DNA of 64,000 bases from Axinella damicornis (taxonomy: Eukaryota; Porifera; Demospongiae; Axinellida; Axinellidae). The number at the start of each line of letters is the position of its first letter. The stretch's first letter is position 1. The stretch is taken from contig OZ007505.1 in NCBI GenBank assembly GCA_963931865.1, positions 6,137,273-6,201,272 of the forward strand, read 5' to 3'. The notes beneath the pieces are model-generated. The model saw nothing but the letters and a program-made list of their open reading frames with translations, searched no databases and was not told the origin of the DNA. Shown here piece by piece: positions 30,345 to 41,859 of this stretch. The translations under genes and the position numbers were made by a program.

Positions 30345-33300
30345 TGTACACACTTATGAACATTTTCCCGTCAAGAAGTTAAGGGTTAATCTTCTAGAAT
30401 TCTGTGACCACCACTGTCAACAATAACATAGTTATCTGCCCCAAGACAATATCTTCCAACACTACTTCTTGGCTCTTCCTTCCTTCCTGTCCTGAGTTAG
30501 GTCAGGCATTTAGAAATTCAGCCACACCACCCTGGATAAAACATCTGTTTAGTTTACTTTAAGTCAGCCCTCTCCTTTAACTAGGAATACACATGCGCAG
30601 TGTCTTTGCCTCGCAGTGCCGTCACGTGTGCATGTGCCTCAAATCGGTGTAGTCTGGGGACGAGACCGCAGAAAGCGCCCCCACGCAATTAAAGTGTGAC
30701 GGATATATATATACAGATGCGACGTGACTACACTGCACGATTAGTTGCCTCACACTAAGGCGCTCGGCAATCATGTACCAGAGCATGAATAGCAGCATCA
30801 TCTTATTATATTTCTACCAAGTCAGGAAAACCATCAAACAGTCACTTTAAGACCTGGCTCTGGGCCATACATGTATCTGTTTGCCCTTATTCCTGACCTG
30901 AAGTTCTTAACATGCTCTTCCAGTTTCTCTAGCTTCAGGAGATTCCGCATGGAGTAGCTGTAGAGAAAGGCCTGAGTCGAGGAGCCCCAGTTAATGTCTA
31001 GAGGATGTTGAAGAAACACATGCTGGAATGGGTTAGACTATAGATTAACTAGAAGCAAAAAATTTTCTCTGAGAAATTAAAAGGATTTATTCTACCTCTC
31101 AAGAAACCTAAGCAACAAGGAGAAATGCCATTTACCAGCCTCAGTCCCATCCCATTTTATAGGTACTATAGAATTATCACATTACAGCTTGTCAGTCAGC
31201 CAACAGCTTCACATGCACTACTATGCACCACACACTACACACTACTGTATGTTAATGACTTGTGGGCATGATAACCAGAGGGAAGTGTTTTGAAGGCAAG
31301 TATACACAACACTGCAGGACTAGTGAAGCATAATATGTAGAATCATGCAGTAAGGTTTTGGTTAGCCTCGTTCCCAGGTGCTCGGTCCGGGCACCTGCAC
31401 TGTAAAAACTGACTAGTGAACGTCACCACCTGGTAGTGATATCTGTGGCAGAACGGAGTGACGATCACCACCAATTGCCACAGATATCACTACCAGGTAG
31501 TGACGTTCACTACATCAGTTTTTACAGTGTGGGAACGAGGCTAGGTTTCAGTTTCAGTAAGGTCATGTGTGTAAAACCTTACCTGGTTTGAGGAAGCCCA
31601 CTAGTGTGTAAAGTGCTGCCACCAACACAACAGTGACCAAGGCGTAGTACCAGCGGATCACAAACATGATGACCAGACACAGAGCTGCCCCAAGAAGAGC
31701 CACCCACTTATTGTAGAGTTTGAATGCCGGACGCCATCCTGAGGAAGGGAGGGAGGGAGGGAGGGAGGGAGGGAGGGAGGGAGGGAGGGAGGGAGGGAGG
31801 GAGGGAGGGAGGGAGGGAGGGAGGGAGGGAGGGAGGGAGGGAGGGGGAGGGAGGGAGGGAGGGAGGGAGGGAGGGAGGGAGGGAGGGAGGGAGGGAGGGA
31901 GGGAGGGAGGGAGGGAGGATAGGAATGAAAAGGCATGGGAGGGAAGGAGGACAGGAAGGAGGGACGGGAGGGAGGAAACAAAACTGATGTGACATAGCTT
32001 CACAACAGAGCTCTAGTGAGGACCAACTACTGTAGGCCAAAAACAGCATGCATCTAAATTTACATCGAGTCTCTTCTCACCTGGAGACTTGGCAAAAGAG
32101 CCAGCAAAACAGGAGTAGTTGATGAGTGCGTAGGCCATCAGGAAGAAGTTGGAAATGATAAAACTGATCTCATTTAGGTTGCCTGCAGTGGGAGAAACAG
32201 TATACCGTCATTGCGCACTCGATCAACATGCAGACATGGAGTTACTGCAAAGTGAATAACACAAGGCAGTTTGGCAGGAAGAGCTATGTCTATGAAACGT
32301 GTTCTATCACCAGCATTCTCAGAAATATTAGAATACGTTGCAGAGTGACACACAAAATCATGTCCAGAAGCGTTTTTTGCCCCATATCTAGTACGTACTT
32401 CAGTATGGTTATCAATAGCTTTTTCAATTAAATTTTGTCACTGGCTCTGCAATGGCACACGAATCAGACAAAGTTCAACATGAACGTTTAGCCTCGTTCC
32501 CAGGCCGTCTCCTGCTCCGTTTTTAGCCGCATACGTGACCTTTGAACCCCGTAAGAAAAGTGGTAGACCATTTTCTGACAGGGGGTTCAAAAGTCACGTA
32601 TGAGGCTAACAACGGAGTGGGAGACAGCCTGGGAATGAGACAAAAAATTGTGTATTGACCATTGGTTTGTGCACCACTGCAGCAAGATGAGTTCAGTAAA
32701 GCAGAAAAACGCAGCAGAGTCCAGAGGTGCGAGTACTTTGACTCATTTCCCAATTTGTTCGTGTGTGGGAGAGCCTGGGAATGAGGCTAGGCAAACACTG
32801 GAGCAGCATTCTTGAGATGGCATGAAAGCACAGTCTTGAGTTGAATACATGGATCTCTTTTCATTGTATGCTGGACTTACATATGCCATAAATGTCATGC
32901 ATTCAGGAGAGCTGTTTATGATTGCTCTCTATTATCTCCCCACAAGTACAGAGGACTATACAGAGGACTACATGGTTACCGATGGCAATGCAGGCCAGTG
33001 CAATGACGTAGGTGAGGAGGTAAGCCCTGATGGGTTCGGTGCCAGACCGGCCGCCTCCCTTGGCAAATACGTGGATCAAGGGGAAGATCTTGTCCTGGCA
33101 AACACGCTGCAAGGGAGAGAATTCCACAAATAAATGTGAAGGGGATTTACTGAGGAATTCAAGTTGCTTGACCAAGATCCATTTCAAATTTTCGGCACAT
33201 GTGCACTGATGAGAGAGTGTGCGGTGTGCGCCTTCGCCATTTATATGGCGTAGCTGTGTTGCCGTAAACGAATGCACAATCATTCGATCGAACACAGTAA

Positions 33301-36093
33301 CTTGAATTCTCAGCTAGCGTACATGTAGGCTTCAAGTGCGAAGGCCGTTTCCATGGCCATATTTATGCGCATGCGCTAATTTCTTGAATGGATCTGGGAC
33401 AAGCAACCTGAAATCCTCAGTACAGTTCACAAACACTAGTTGAGTATCTCTTCAGTGATAAAAACATTTCCGGAAGGTGTTGCTTATACACAGAGCAGAC
33501 TGACCTGGAAGACCTTGGGTGCACTGACCAGGCTGGCGAGGGCTGAGGAAATAGTTGCAGCAAAGATCCCGGCTGTGACTAGTGGGCCAAACCCCGATAT
33601 CATCTCCACCACCTGTGGGCGAAAGGTGCACACATCTACAATTCATCTTCTTTTTCTCACAAGCCCCTTCCTAGGCGTCACTTGCAGTTCCCAACTACTG
33701 CACTAAATGTCTGTCAATCAAGACTAGGTGAAACAGATCGATGGACCAATCATAACATTTGCGACTGATGTTACATGTGCAGTATGTAATAGGTTATGTA
33801 ACATGAAAAACTAAATAGATGGCACACAAACAAAATCAAACAGACATTACAACACACCTGGAAGTTGTTGAGTAGACCATATTCACATGCCGTCCTATTC
33901 ACAAGGTTGAGGAACCCTGGGCTGCAGATCAGCGCAAGGTCAGAGCCTGAAGAGTCTCCATAGATGCACTCCACAGTTGGCCCACAGGTGGAATTACACG
34001 CAGGAAAGTTAAGTGAGAAGTTGAATGGCTCCACCCCACACACACCCTCTCCCGGTCCCATGGTGGATATCGGTAGAATTGTCTGGTTCATGCACGTCAC
34101 GCTACTGTTGATGAGACCACTGAAGATGTCTTCTCCAGGGGCGTTCCTGATGACTACAAAGCCCACCAACCAAGCCATGATCAAGTAGACCACCGTGGAA
34201 ATAGCGATAGCCAGGAAGGTACCCTTTGGAATAGCAGTCTGGGGATTCTGGGAGAGTAGAGGAGGGGAGCAGAGGAGGTATGGAGTGGGAAATAATAAGT
34301 TGGGGAAGTAGAGGAGGGGGGTGGAGAAGGAAAAGTGGAGAAGGAAAGTGGAGAAGGAAGGGGAGTGGAGGGGAAAGAGTGGAGGAGTGGAGGGGAAAGA
34401 GTGGAGAAGGAAGGGAAGTGGAGGGGAAAGAGTGGAGGAGTGGAGGGGAAAGAGTGGAGGAGGAAGGGGAGTGGAGGGGAAAGAGTGGAGAAGGAAGGGA
34501 ATGGAGGGGAAAGAGTGGAGGAGGAAGGGGAGTGGAGGGGAAAGAGTGGAGGAGGAGGGAAAGGACAATATGAGTGAAGGAGGAAGGAGAGTGGAGGAGA
34601 AGGGAGTGGAGGAGGAATTGGAGGAGGAAGGGGAGTGGAGGAGGAAGGGGAGTGGAGGAGGAAGGGGAGTGGAGGAGGAATTGGAGGAGGAAGGGGAGTG
34701 GAGGGGAAGGGGAGTGGAGGAGGAAGGGGAGTGGAGGAGGAAGGGGAGTGGAGGAGGAAGGGGAGTGGAGGAGGAATTGGAGGAGGAAGGGGAGTGGAGG
34801 AGGAAGGGGAGTGGAAGAGGAAGGGGAGTGGAGGAGGAATTAGAGGAGGAAGGGGAGTGGAGGAGGAAAGGGAGTGGAGGAGGAAGGGGAATGGAGGAGG
34901 AAAGGGAGTGGAGGAGGAAGGGGAATGGAAGGGGAGTGGAGGAGGAAGGGGAGTGGAGGGGAAGGGGAGTGGAGGAGGAAAGGGAGTGGAGGAGGAAGGG
35001 GAATGGAAGGGGAGTGGAGGAGGAAGGGGAGTGGAGGGGAAGGGGAGTGGAGGAGGAAAGGGAGTGGAGGAGGAAGGGGAGTGGAGGGGAAGGGGAGTGG
35101 AGGAGGAAGGGGAGTGGAGGAGGAAGGGGAATGGAAGGGGAGTGGAGGAGGAAGGGGAGTGGAGGGGAAGGGGAGTGGAGGAGGAAGGGGAGTGGAGGAG
35201 GAAGGGGAATGGAAGGGGAGTGGAGGGGAAGGGGAGTGGAGGAGGAAGGGGAGTGGAGGAGGAAGGGGAGTGGAGGGGAAGGGGAGTGGAGGAGGAAGGG
35301 GAGTGGAGGGGAAGGGGAGTGGAGGAGGAAGGGGAGTGGAGGAGGAAGGGGAGTGGAGGAGGAAGGGGAGTGGAGGAGGAAGGGGAGTGGAGGGGAAGGG
35401 GAGTGGAGGAGGAAGGGGAGTGGAGGAGGAAGGGGAGTGGAGGAGGAAGGGGAGTGGAGGAGGAAGGGGAGTGGAGGAGGAAGGGGAGTGGAGGGAAAGA
35501 ACAATATGAGGTGGTGATGAGTGGAGGAGAAAGGTGGGGGAGGGGGAAGTTGGGGGAGGGGGAAGTTGGGAGAGTATGTGCTGAAGATTCACTAGCCTCG
35601 TTCCCAGGCGCTTGGTAATTGTGCCTGGGAATGAGGCTAAAGATTCACCACATCAGTTGACAATTGTTTTTTGGGTGCAGGCAGACTTACAGTTGCATAT
35701 GGGGCCTTATGGGCTCCTTCCCCCGGGCATCCCCTTGATATCTGCACAACATCATTCATGTAATTACAATAGGCTCTTCACCATTTCCCTTGTTGGTCTG
35801 TTTCCATAAGGATAAGAAGTGGGGAATACGCTGGGAATGGAGCTACCCATTCAATCATGAGTTGGCTTTAGCTCTAAGCAATATATAATATACTAAAACC
35901 ATCCACTGTACTACATGTATTGTCGGTGATCAATGATGCCTAAAGCAGTCAACCTTGAGGTCTCCTGAGATGTTTGCTCCAGCAAGGATTCCGGTAGCAG
36001 CAGGGAAGAAGACAGCAAAGATAGTGAAGAAGCTCTGGTCGACCCCCTCAAACCTCTGGTAGCTGGTGCCAAAGTTTTCCGTGAATGTAGCAG

Positions 36094-36128
<35 letters not shown>

Positions 36129-36150
36129 TGTGTGTGTGTGTGGGTGTGTG

Positions 36151-36185
<35 letters not shown>

Positions 36186-36596
36186 ATGTGTGTGTGCATG
36201 TGTGTGTGCATAGAAGAATAAACAGAAGCAAGAGTTGTACGGTTCGTCGCCATGTGCATAGGGGGGAGGATGGGAACGAGGCTACCAGTAGTGCTGGTAC
36301 CTGAGTATCCAGTGAAGCCTCTGAGGTGCTTCTGACTGGTAGGACCGTAGGAGATGAAGGAGCCAACAAAGATGTCTATAACAGCCACAATCAGAATGAA
36401 TAGAAGCAAGAGTTGCACCTGTGTGTGTGCATGTGTGCGTGTGTGCGTGTGTGTGCGTGTGTGTGTGTGTGTGTGTGCATGAATGTGTGTGCACGTGTGC
36501 GTGTACATGAGTATTGCGCTAATATGTATGCAGCATACAAGGACACTGACACTGGGTGAACTTACATGTAACAAAGAAAGTATTACGTACATTTAC

Positions 36597-36629
<33 letters not shown>

Positions 36630-39600
36630 TGTAGGTGTACATGTATAATTGTATATGTTGTGCAATGTTCAATTGGCAGTCACTAAATGAAATTCTTCTA
36701 TAGACTGCAAGAACCAATATTAATGTTCATGCTTGTGTGTACACACGACACGTACCTTGGCCTCCCAGTCCAGCCCGATCAGAGCAATGACAAGCAACAG
36801 AGTCACTAGACAAAATCCCACCACACGGATGTCATTTGTAGGATCACTTCCAGTGAACGGAGATCCAACATACTCCTGTAGAGAAGGGTAGGAGAATTCC
36901 ATTGCACAACATTACTGGAGAGACATTACATAAATTTTGTGGCTGTCTGCAGATTAAGCTCTAAACTCCGAGTCTTCCAACAACAGTATCGAGGGATGGA
37001 TTCGAAGGTGTAAGTATGACCATAGATTATATAGGTAAGAGTATTATAATCTATGGTACAACACATGGATGTAGCCACAGGGAACACGCTAGTACTCTTC
37101 AAGAAGCTTATCGTTTCACTTACGTACCTACTTTCATGAGGAATGACTCTTTCAATGGCACAGAATTAGAGAAGCATTCTACCCAAATGGCCCACTTCCT
37201 ACAACCTGGCCACAGCTTCACTCACCATCAACGTTCTGTAAAGGCTCACAAACTACGTACTGATGACAAGGCCAAGGTGACATGTTCTACCAACCAGTGT
37301 ACACATATGTGATGGTTTCTCCTCCATACATACCAGTACGAGGTCTGAGACAGTTTCAGCAAACCCCACCACGTACAGTGCCACTGCCACAGCATTAGCC
37401 AGTGAGAAGATGATTCCTATTGCACCACCTGCGGGAATTAATCAAAACATCAACATGTTGGTAACGTATGTATAATTGGTTCACCTTTCTGAAAGAAGTG
37501 TTCATGCTTAACGCATGAAGTCATATCCTACTGCAAACAGCAAGCGAGTAGAACTAGAATACTATACAAACATAAGGCCAATCAAATGCAGTTACCGAAC
37601 TGAGGTCCAAGACTTCTAGATATGAGATAGTAGGCCCCTCCACCCTTCACCTCCCCATTGGTACAAATGGCTGACATTGAAATGGTAGTTATGGTCGTAA
37701 CAACAGCAGAGAGGAGGATGATGACTGAGGCCAGTCCGACGCCCGCCTGCCCGACTACCCAGCTGAGACGGATGAACAGCATCACTCCCCAGATGTTCAG
37801 GAGGCAACGGACCTGGAGGGAGGGAGGGAAGGAGGGAGGGAGGGAGGGAGGGAGGGGAGGAGGAGGGAGGGAGGGAGGGAGGGAGGGAGGGGGAGGGAGG
37901 GAGGGAGGGAGGGAGGGAGGGAGGGAGGAAGAAGGGAGGGAGGGAGGGTACATACATACATACATACATACATACATACATACAGCAGGAGACTCCACCC
38001 ATACCACACCTTCATGCACATGCGTGCACAGGATTGCAGCAATGCACAACCAGCGTATCAGCTATATAAGCCAGAAGTATAGTGATGTAGCTGCACTAAC
38101 ACCTGTTACATATACTGTGAATTCGTAGCGTACAGTTGGTTCTGAAGTCATGGCCTGCAATGCCTCTCCAGTTCAAACACGGCCTGAGAGCTCCTGAAAG
38201 GCTTCTGAGGTTCAGCTATAAAGTCTACCAGTGGGGTGAGGCATATCTACGTACAAGCTTTGAGTGATGTCCAAGTGTTAATACACGTGTGCGTCTCATG
38301 CACAGCGAAGTGGTCTGGTCACTTTCACTGGAGGTTTGCTTAATGCTGGATGTGTAGGGAGAGTTGGCATCAAAGAGCTCTTCTAACCTACCATTCATGA
38401 TTCTCAAGGTCAGCCATCCAGCAATACAAGGACAATTGCAAGAGAACCATGAGTACAAGGATGGATACTGAAGAGGCTGCTCTACGCGTACATACCAGGA
38501 CTCCTCGGATCCACCCAAACTTGGGCGGTTGCTTGTTCTTGCTCCTCTTCCAGAACTGCCACCACTTCTTGGCAGGTGGGGTATCCGCATCACCATCTGC
38601 CTCCTCCACTGGCTGTATATGGGCATGTGTGAGGGTGTGTGGGTGTGTGTGTGTGTGTGGGCATGTGTGAGGGTGTGTGGATGGGTGTGGGCATGTGTGA
38701 GGGTGTGTGGATGGGTGTGCGTGTGTGTGGGCATGTGTGAGGGTGTGTGTGTGTATGGGCATGTGTGAGGGTGTGGATGGGTGTGTGCGTGTATGGGCAT
38801 GTTTGAGGGTGTGTGGATGGGTGTGTGCGTGTATGGGCATGTGTGAGGGTGTGTGGATGGGTGTGTGTGTGTGTGGGCATGTGTGAGGGTGTGTGTGTGT
38901 ATGGGCATGTGTGAGGGTGTGGATGGGTGTGTGCGTGTATGGGCATGTGTGAGGGTGTGTGGATGGGTGTGTGCGTGTATGGGCATGTGTGAGGGTGTGT
39001 GGATGGGTGTGTGCGTGTATGGGCATGTGTGAGGGTGTGTGGATGGGTGTGTGCGTGTATGGGCATGTGTGAGGGTGTGTGGATGGGTGTGTGCGTGTAT
39101 GGGCATGTGTGAGGGTGTGTGGATGGGTGTGTGCGTGTATGGGCATGTGTGAGGGTGTGTGGATGGGTGTGTGCGTGTATGGGCATGTGTGAGGGTGTGT
39201 GGATGGGTGTGTGTGCGTGTGGGCATGTGTGAGGGTGTGTGTGTGTACGGGCATGTGTGAGGGTGTGGATGGGTGTGTGCGTGTATGGGCATGTGTGAGG
39301 GTGTGTGGATGGGTGTGTGCGTGTATGGGCATGTGTGAGGGTGTGTGGATGGGTGTGTGTGTGTGTGCGTGCATGTGTGAGGGTGTGTGGATGGGTGTGT
39401 GTGTGTGTGCGTGCATGTGTGAGGGTGAAAAGGAAAATTTTGTAGTGCACAGAATACCACAATTTCTTTTCTTTGCATATTTTGTAATCATAACAGCACT
39501 GCACAGAGCTGGAGGACTCCACATGCCACAGAAACCAGAACTTGCACATGCAATCTATACATCCACACACAGGTCCTCCCGTTATACTCTCTCTCAGTGC

Positions 39601-41859
39601 AGAGAGAAAGATAGAGCTTGTGGAAGTCAAGGTCATGTCGGCAACCATCTTCACTAATACAAAACCATGTAAATATTTCATTCACCAGGCAGAGTGAGAC
39701 ACCCATACAAAAGACTGGCATCGATCTTGCTGAATGTACGTAGGCAAATCCTTTAGTCATCCCTTTGTGATTTTAAAGTGTCCGCTGCTATGAGCAGGAG
39801 CATCAGAGGCTTCTTAGCATCGGCAGATTTCGATCTTTAAAATGAGGTATCTAACTATTTCTATATCCTCTCAAGTGGTGGAAACCACACGTAAAGGAAT
39901 TTTAGTGGTTGAAGGACACTGACACAAACCCAGGACCACACTTAGTTGACAGGCTGTCTTTCTGGCTACAGATCAGAAGTACAAAATCTTCACTTGCTTC
40001 GAAAATGTCATCCTTTCAAGTTGCCATGGGGACCTGTCAATATCCCTTTTCACAGTACTACACCTTGGAGTGGAAACAGTTGTCTCATTGTGTTGTTGCA
40101 TGTGATGTGTGTTGTACAAGTTCAGCTAGACCCATGCATGAACAGCTGTAGTGTTAAATAGTCAACAATGCCTTGTATGCCTGATGCTGAATAGAGGTCC
40201 GGTGGCTAGTGTAGCCCTATCATGTGATTCCCATATGCATGTAGTACATTAGAGATGTACGTATATCTCTGTACTTAAGTACGCGCATGGCACGTGATCA
40301 AGATGGAAGGAAGTAGGGAACTCCACGACTAGTACAAGAGTATGCCAGTAGCTCCACTAGAGCACTCTTCAGGAAGATCCAGGAGGGTACCAAGGCGAGG
40401 GTGCCAAGGCGAGGGTACCAAGGTGAGGGTACCAAGGCGAGGGTGCCAAGGTGAGGGTACCAAGGCGAGGGTGCCAAGGCGAGGGTGCCAAGGCGAGGGT
40501 GCCAAGGCGAGGGTACCAAGGTGAGGGTACCAAGGTGAGGGTACCAAGGTGAGGGTACCAAGGCGAGGGTGCCAAGGCGAGGGTGCCAAGGCGAGGGTAC
40601 CAAGGCGAGGGTGCCAAGGCGAGGGTGCCAAGGCGAGGGTACCAAGGCGAGGGTACCAAGGCGAGGGTACCAAGGCGAGGGTACCAAGGTGAAGGTATGC
40701 AGATGTTCAACTCAACAAAAAAATATAATATTTGGACATTTCTATACGAGCGTGTTGTGTGTTCTGGATCAGATACAAGTCAAGGTGGCTCTTTTCACCG
40801 TTATTTCGGTTTCTTGGCTCTACCCATTTCAAATCAGATGTGGGATCAAAAGAAACTTAGCGACTCACTCTGTAAAACACACACAATCTTCTCACCCCAC
40901 TATCTTGCACTGGCACCTCCACCCTCCCATCACGAAGGTGCTCCAGAGAGGGGCGATGCCGGCCATCGTCTTCACTGGCATGACGGTAGTACACCGTCAT
41001 CGGTAGTGCCTCGGCTGTGTTGTAACCAAATGTCACATCTGCATTGCTTGTGACTGATCGCTGGGGGTCAGAGGTCACATGAGGCTCCTCCACGTCCTCT
41101 ATCTCAAACCTGTGTGCATGTGCATGTGGTTTGGACAACTAGGATAGACTGTACTCATTATGGGACGGGCTGAACCAGCTTTCCATCCGCTACTACAAGT
41201 GCTGTCACTACAAGCGCTGTCGCAACAGGTGCTGACGTGGCTGTTGTGCTCTAAATGGGAACTTGAATTAGAACTATCCTGTGACTGATCACAAACACAA
41301 CACATAACACACACCCTGGGATGGAATCCGTTTTGTTGCCCTCGGTCTTCATGCAGTACATTGCACCCACAAATATCATTGTACTAAAACAGATAAAGTA
41401 AGTGATCAATGATCAGACACCATATATAATCGGATGCGCTAGCGCGGAAGACGAAGATTACCAGAAGTGGGCGTGACCCTCCATCGATATACCATCCAGT
41501 AAAGCATTATATCGGATGCGCTTGTCCTTTTGGGTGTGACCCTTCATCGATAGTGTGAATCCATCTCACTATGCTTAAAGAAAGGAACATTCAGACACAG
41601 CTATGTTGTACAATTCATGTATACATGTACGTTTTTCAAGCTAATGCATCCGATTATACACAGTGTCCAATACTTGAGCACTTACTCTTTACAGGTACTA
41701 CACTAACCTGATGTGTGGTGACTCTCTGGAGGCCGCCATGTCCCTCTCAGTGGACAGAAACCCTTGCTCTGAAAGGAACGGAGCAGATCCCCCGCTGGCT
41801 CTCTCTCCCATCAAAGTCAGCTCAACTTGCTGCTGTCCTTCCAAGCCTGGGACACTCAT
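25459..41859 (-). CDS. SLC12A: SLC12 family Na-K-Cl / Na-Cl cotransporter
   Basis: Electroneutral cation-chloride cotransporter of the plasma membrane, 1,179 predicted residues. Exons: 41,859-41,708; 41,109-40,896; 38,612-38,496; 37,812-37,596; 37,428-37,334; 36,875-36,756; 36,418-36,301; 36,093-35,954; 34,247-33,858; 33,612-33,505; 33,106-32,980; 32,182-32,081; 31,738-31,583; 30,997-30,898; 30,271-30,160; 30,078-30,004; 29,856-29,791; 29,599-29,493; 29,267-29,185; 28,233-28,099; 27,841-27,697; 27,312-27,155; 26,909-26,798; 26,648-26,562; 26,316-26,247; 26,033-25,966; 25,624-25,459. All phases agree. The N-terminus has an RFEI SPAK/OSR1 docking motif and [11 protein letters not shown], a mark of the NKCC/NCC branch rather than KCC. 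Membrane segments include [19 protein letters not shown] and the [12 protein letters not shown] region. A Cys-rich extracellular loop has N-glycosylation sites (NSS, NQT, NRT). The C-terminus ends [12 protein letters not shown]. One intron uses a GC donor. NKCC versus NCC is not resolved. Confidence 0.92.
26952..27059. repeat. 53-bp tandem duplication in an SLC12 intron
   Basis: Two identical copies containing CAGACAGTGGTATTAGTGCG. They are intronic, between exons 22 and 23 of the cotransporter gene. Confidence 0.8.
28777..29125. mobile_element. Probable short DNA transposon with GGCGGC-type ends
   Basis: The segment starts AGAGGCGGCGCCGCCGGTCC and ends GCTGCCGCCCCT, with a duplicated GGTCCGGCTGGTCCGG motif inside. 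Its composition differs sharply from the flanking intron. The target duplication is uncertain (AACTAC-like on both sides). It lies in the SLC12 intron between exons 19 and 20. Confidence 0.45.
30272..30348. repeat. (TG)n microsatellite at a splice acceptor
   Basis: About 38 TG units, CA on the sense strand, end exactly at the acceptor of SLC12 exon 15. Confidence 0.9.
31058..31160. repeat. Single arm of a foldback MITE
   Basis: Related to one arm of the foldback at 59,803-60,050 (GAGAAATTAAAAGGATTTA, CTACCTCTC, CTCAGTCCCATCCCATTTTA). No partner arm is present here. Confidence 0.6.
31362..31544. repeat. Foldback hairpin, CCTCGTTCCCAG family
   Basis: Tips TTAGCCTCGTTCCCAG and its inverse enclose long arms unique to this copy (CACTGTAAAAACTGA, CTACCTGGTAGTGATATCTG-type). 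It lies in the SLC12 intron between exons 13 and 14. Confidence 0.8.
31741..31918. repeat. (GGGA)n tract directly upstream of SLC12 exon 13
   Basis: About 178 bp of GGGA units, one interruption. On the sense strand this is a CCCT pyrimidine tract ending at the splice acceptor at 31,739. Long Pro-Ser or Gly-Arg frames here are artefacts. Confidence 0.9.
32488..32790. repeat. Foldback hairpin, CCTCGTTCCCAG family, with extra tip
   Basis: The inner hairpin spans 32,488-32,641, with arm segments GTCTCC and CGTTTTTAGC, CATACGTGACTTTTGAACCC-type. A further inverted tip (GAGCCTGGGAATGAGGCTAG) ends at 32,790. It lies in the SLC12 intron between exons 11 and 12. Confidence 0.75.
34260..35510. repeat. 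GGAGTGGAGGAGGAAGG minisatellite, 1.25 kb
   Basis: Purine-only variant repeat units based on GGAGTGGAGGAGGAAGGG. The minisatellite lies in the intron before SLC12 exon 9 and ends about 12 bp from its acceptor (34,247). Long open frames on both strands follow from the 3n unit length. Confidence 0.9.
35592..35640. repeat. Short foldback hairpin, CCTCGTTCCCAG family
   Basis: CTAGCCTCGTTCCCAGGCG followed almost at once by the inverse. It is the minimal form of the family, next to the minisatellite. Confidence 0.8.
36099..36210. repeat. (TG)n-rich tract at SLC12 exon 8 acceptor
   Basis: TGTG-rich with interspersed GAG and CATG. It lies 6 bp from the acceptor at 36,093. A similar tract (36,421-36,479) abuts exon 7. 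Confidence 0.85.
37814..37983. repeat. (GGGA)n and (CATA)n tract at SLC12 exon 4 acceptor
   Basis: GGGA units, then GGAAGAAGGG, then CATA repeats. On the sense strand the pyrimidine tract runs straight into the acceptor at 37,813. Confidence 0.9.
38630..39424. repeat. 40-bp GTGTGGATGGGTGTGTGCGT minisatellite
   Basis: About 20 copies of a unit containing GGGCATGTGTGAGGGTGTGT, starting about 18 bp upstream of SLC12 exon 3. Long His/Thr/Pro frames are artefacts. Confidence 0.9.
40377..40697. repeat. 14-bp minisatellite (GAGGGTACCAAGGC)
   Basis: About 23 units with TACC/TGCC and GGCG/GGTG variants. It lies in the intron between SLC12 exons 2 and 3. Confidence 0.9.
41427..41545. repeat. Two half-copies of an ATCGGATGCGCT element
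   Basis: Both copies (starting near 41,427 and 41,512) contain TCGGATGCGCT, then GGTGTGACCC or GGCGTGACCC, then TCCATCGATA or TTCATCGATA. It is probably a MITE or tandem remnant in the first SLC12 intron. Confidence 0.6.

Noticed and set aside
31563..32049. Pro-Ser repeat protein
   Set aside because: (GGGA)n tract. Only 31,583-31,738 is coding (SLC12 exon 13).
33771..35618. Pro/Ser and Gly/Glu-rich frames of up to 577 codons
   Set aside because: Only the part at 33,858-34,247 is SLC12 exon 9. The rest is the purine minisatellite in the intron.
38225..39681. His/Thr/Pro-rich frames over 360 codons
   Set aside because: Translation of the GT-rich minisatellite. Only 38,496-38,612 is a real exon.
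41319..41383. Possible extra SLC12 exon (frame with [14 protein letters not shown])
   Set aside because: Including it breaks the reading frame into exon 2. Exon 1 joins exon 2 directly and creates the RFEI motif.
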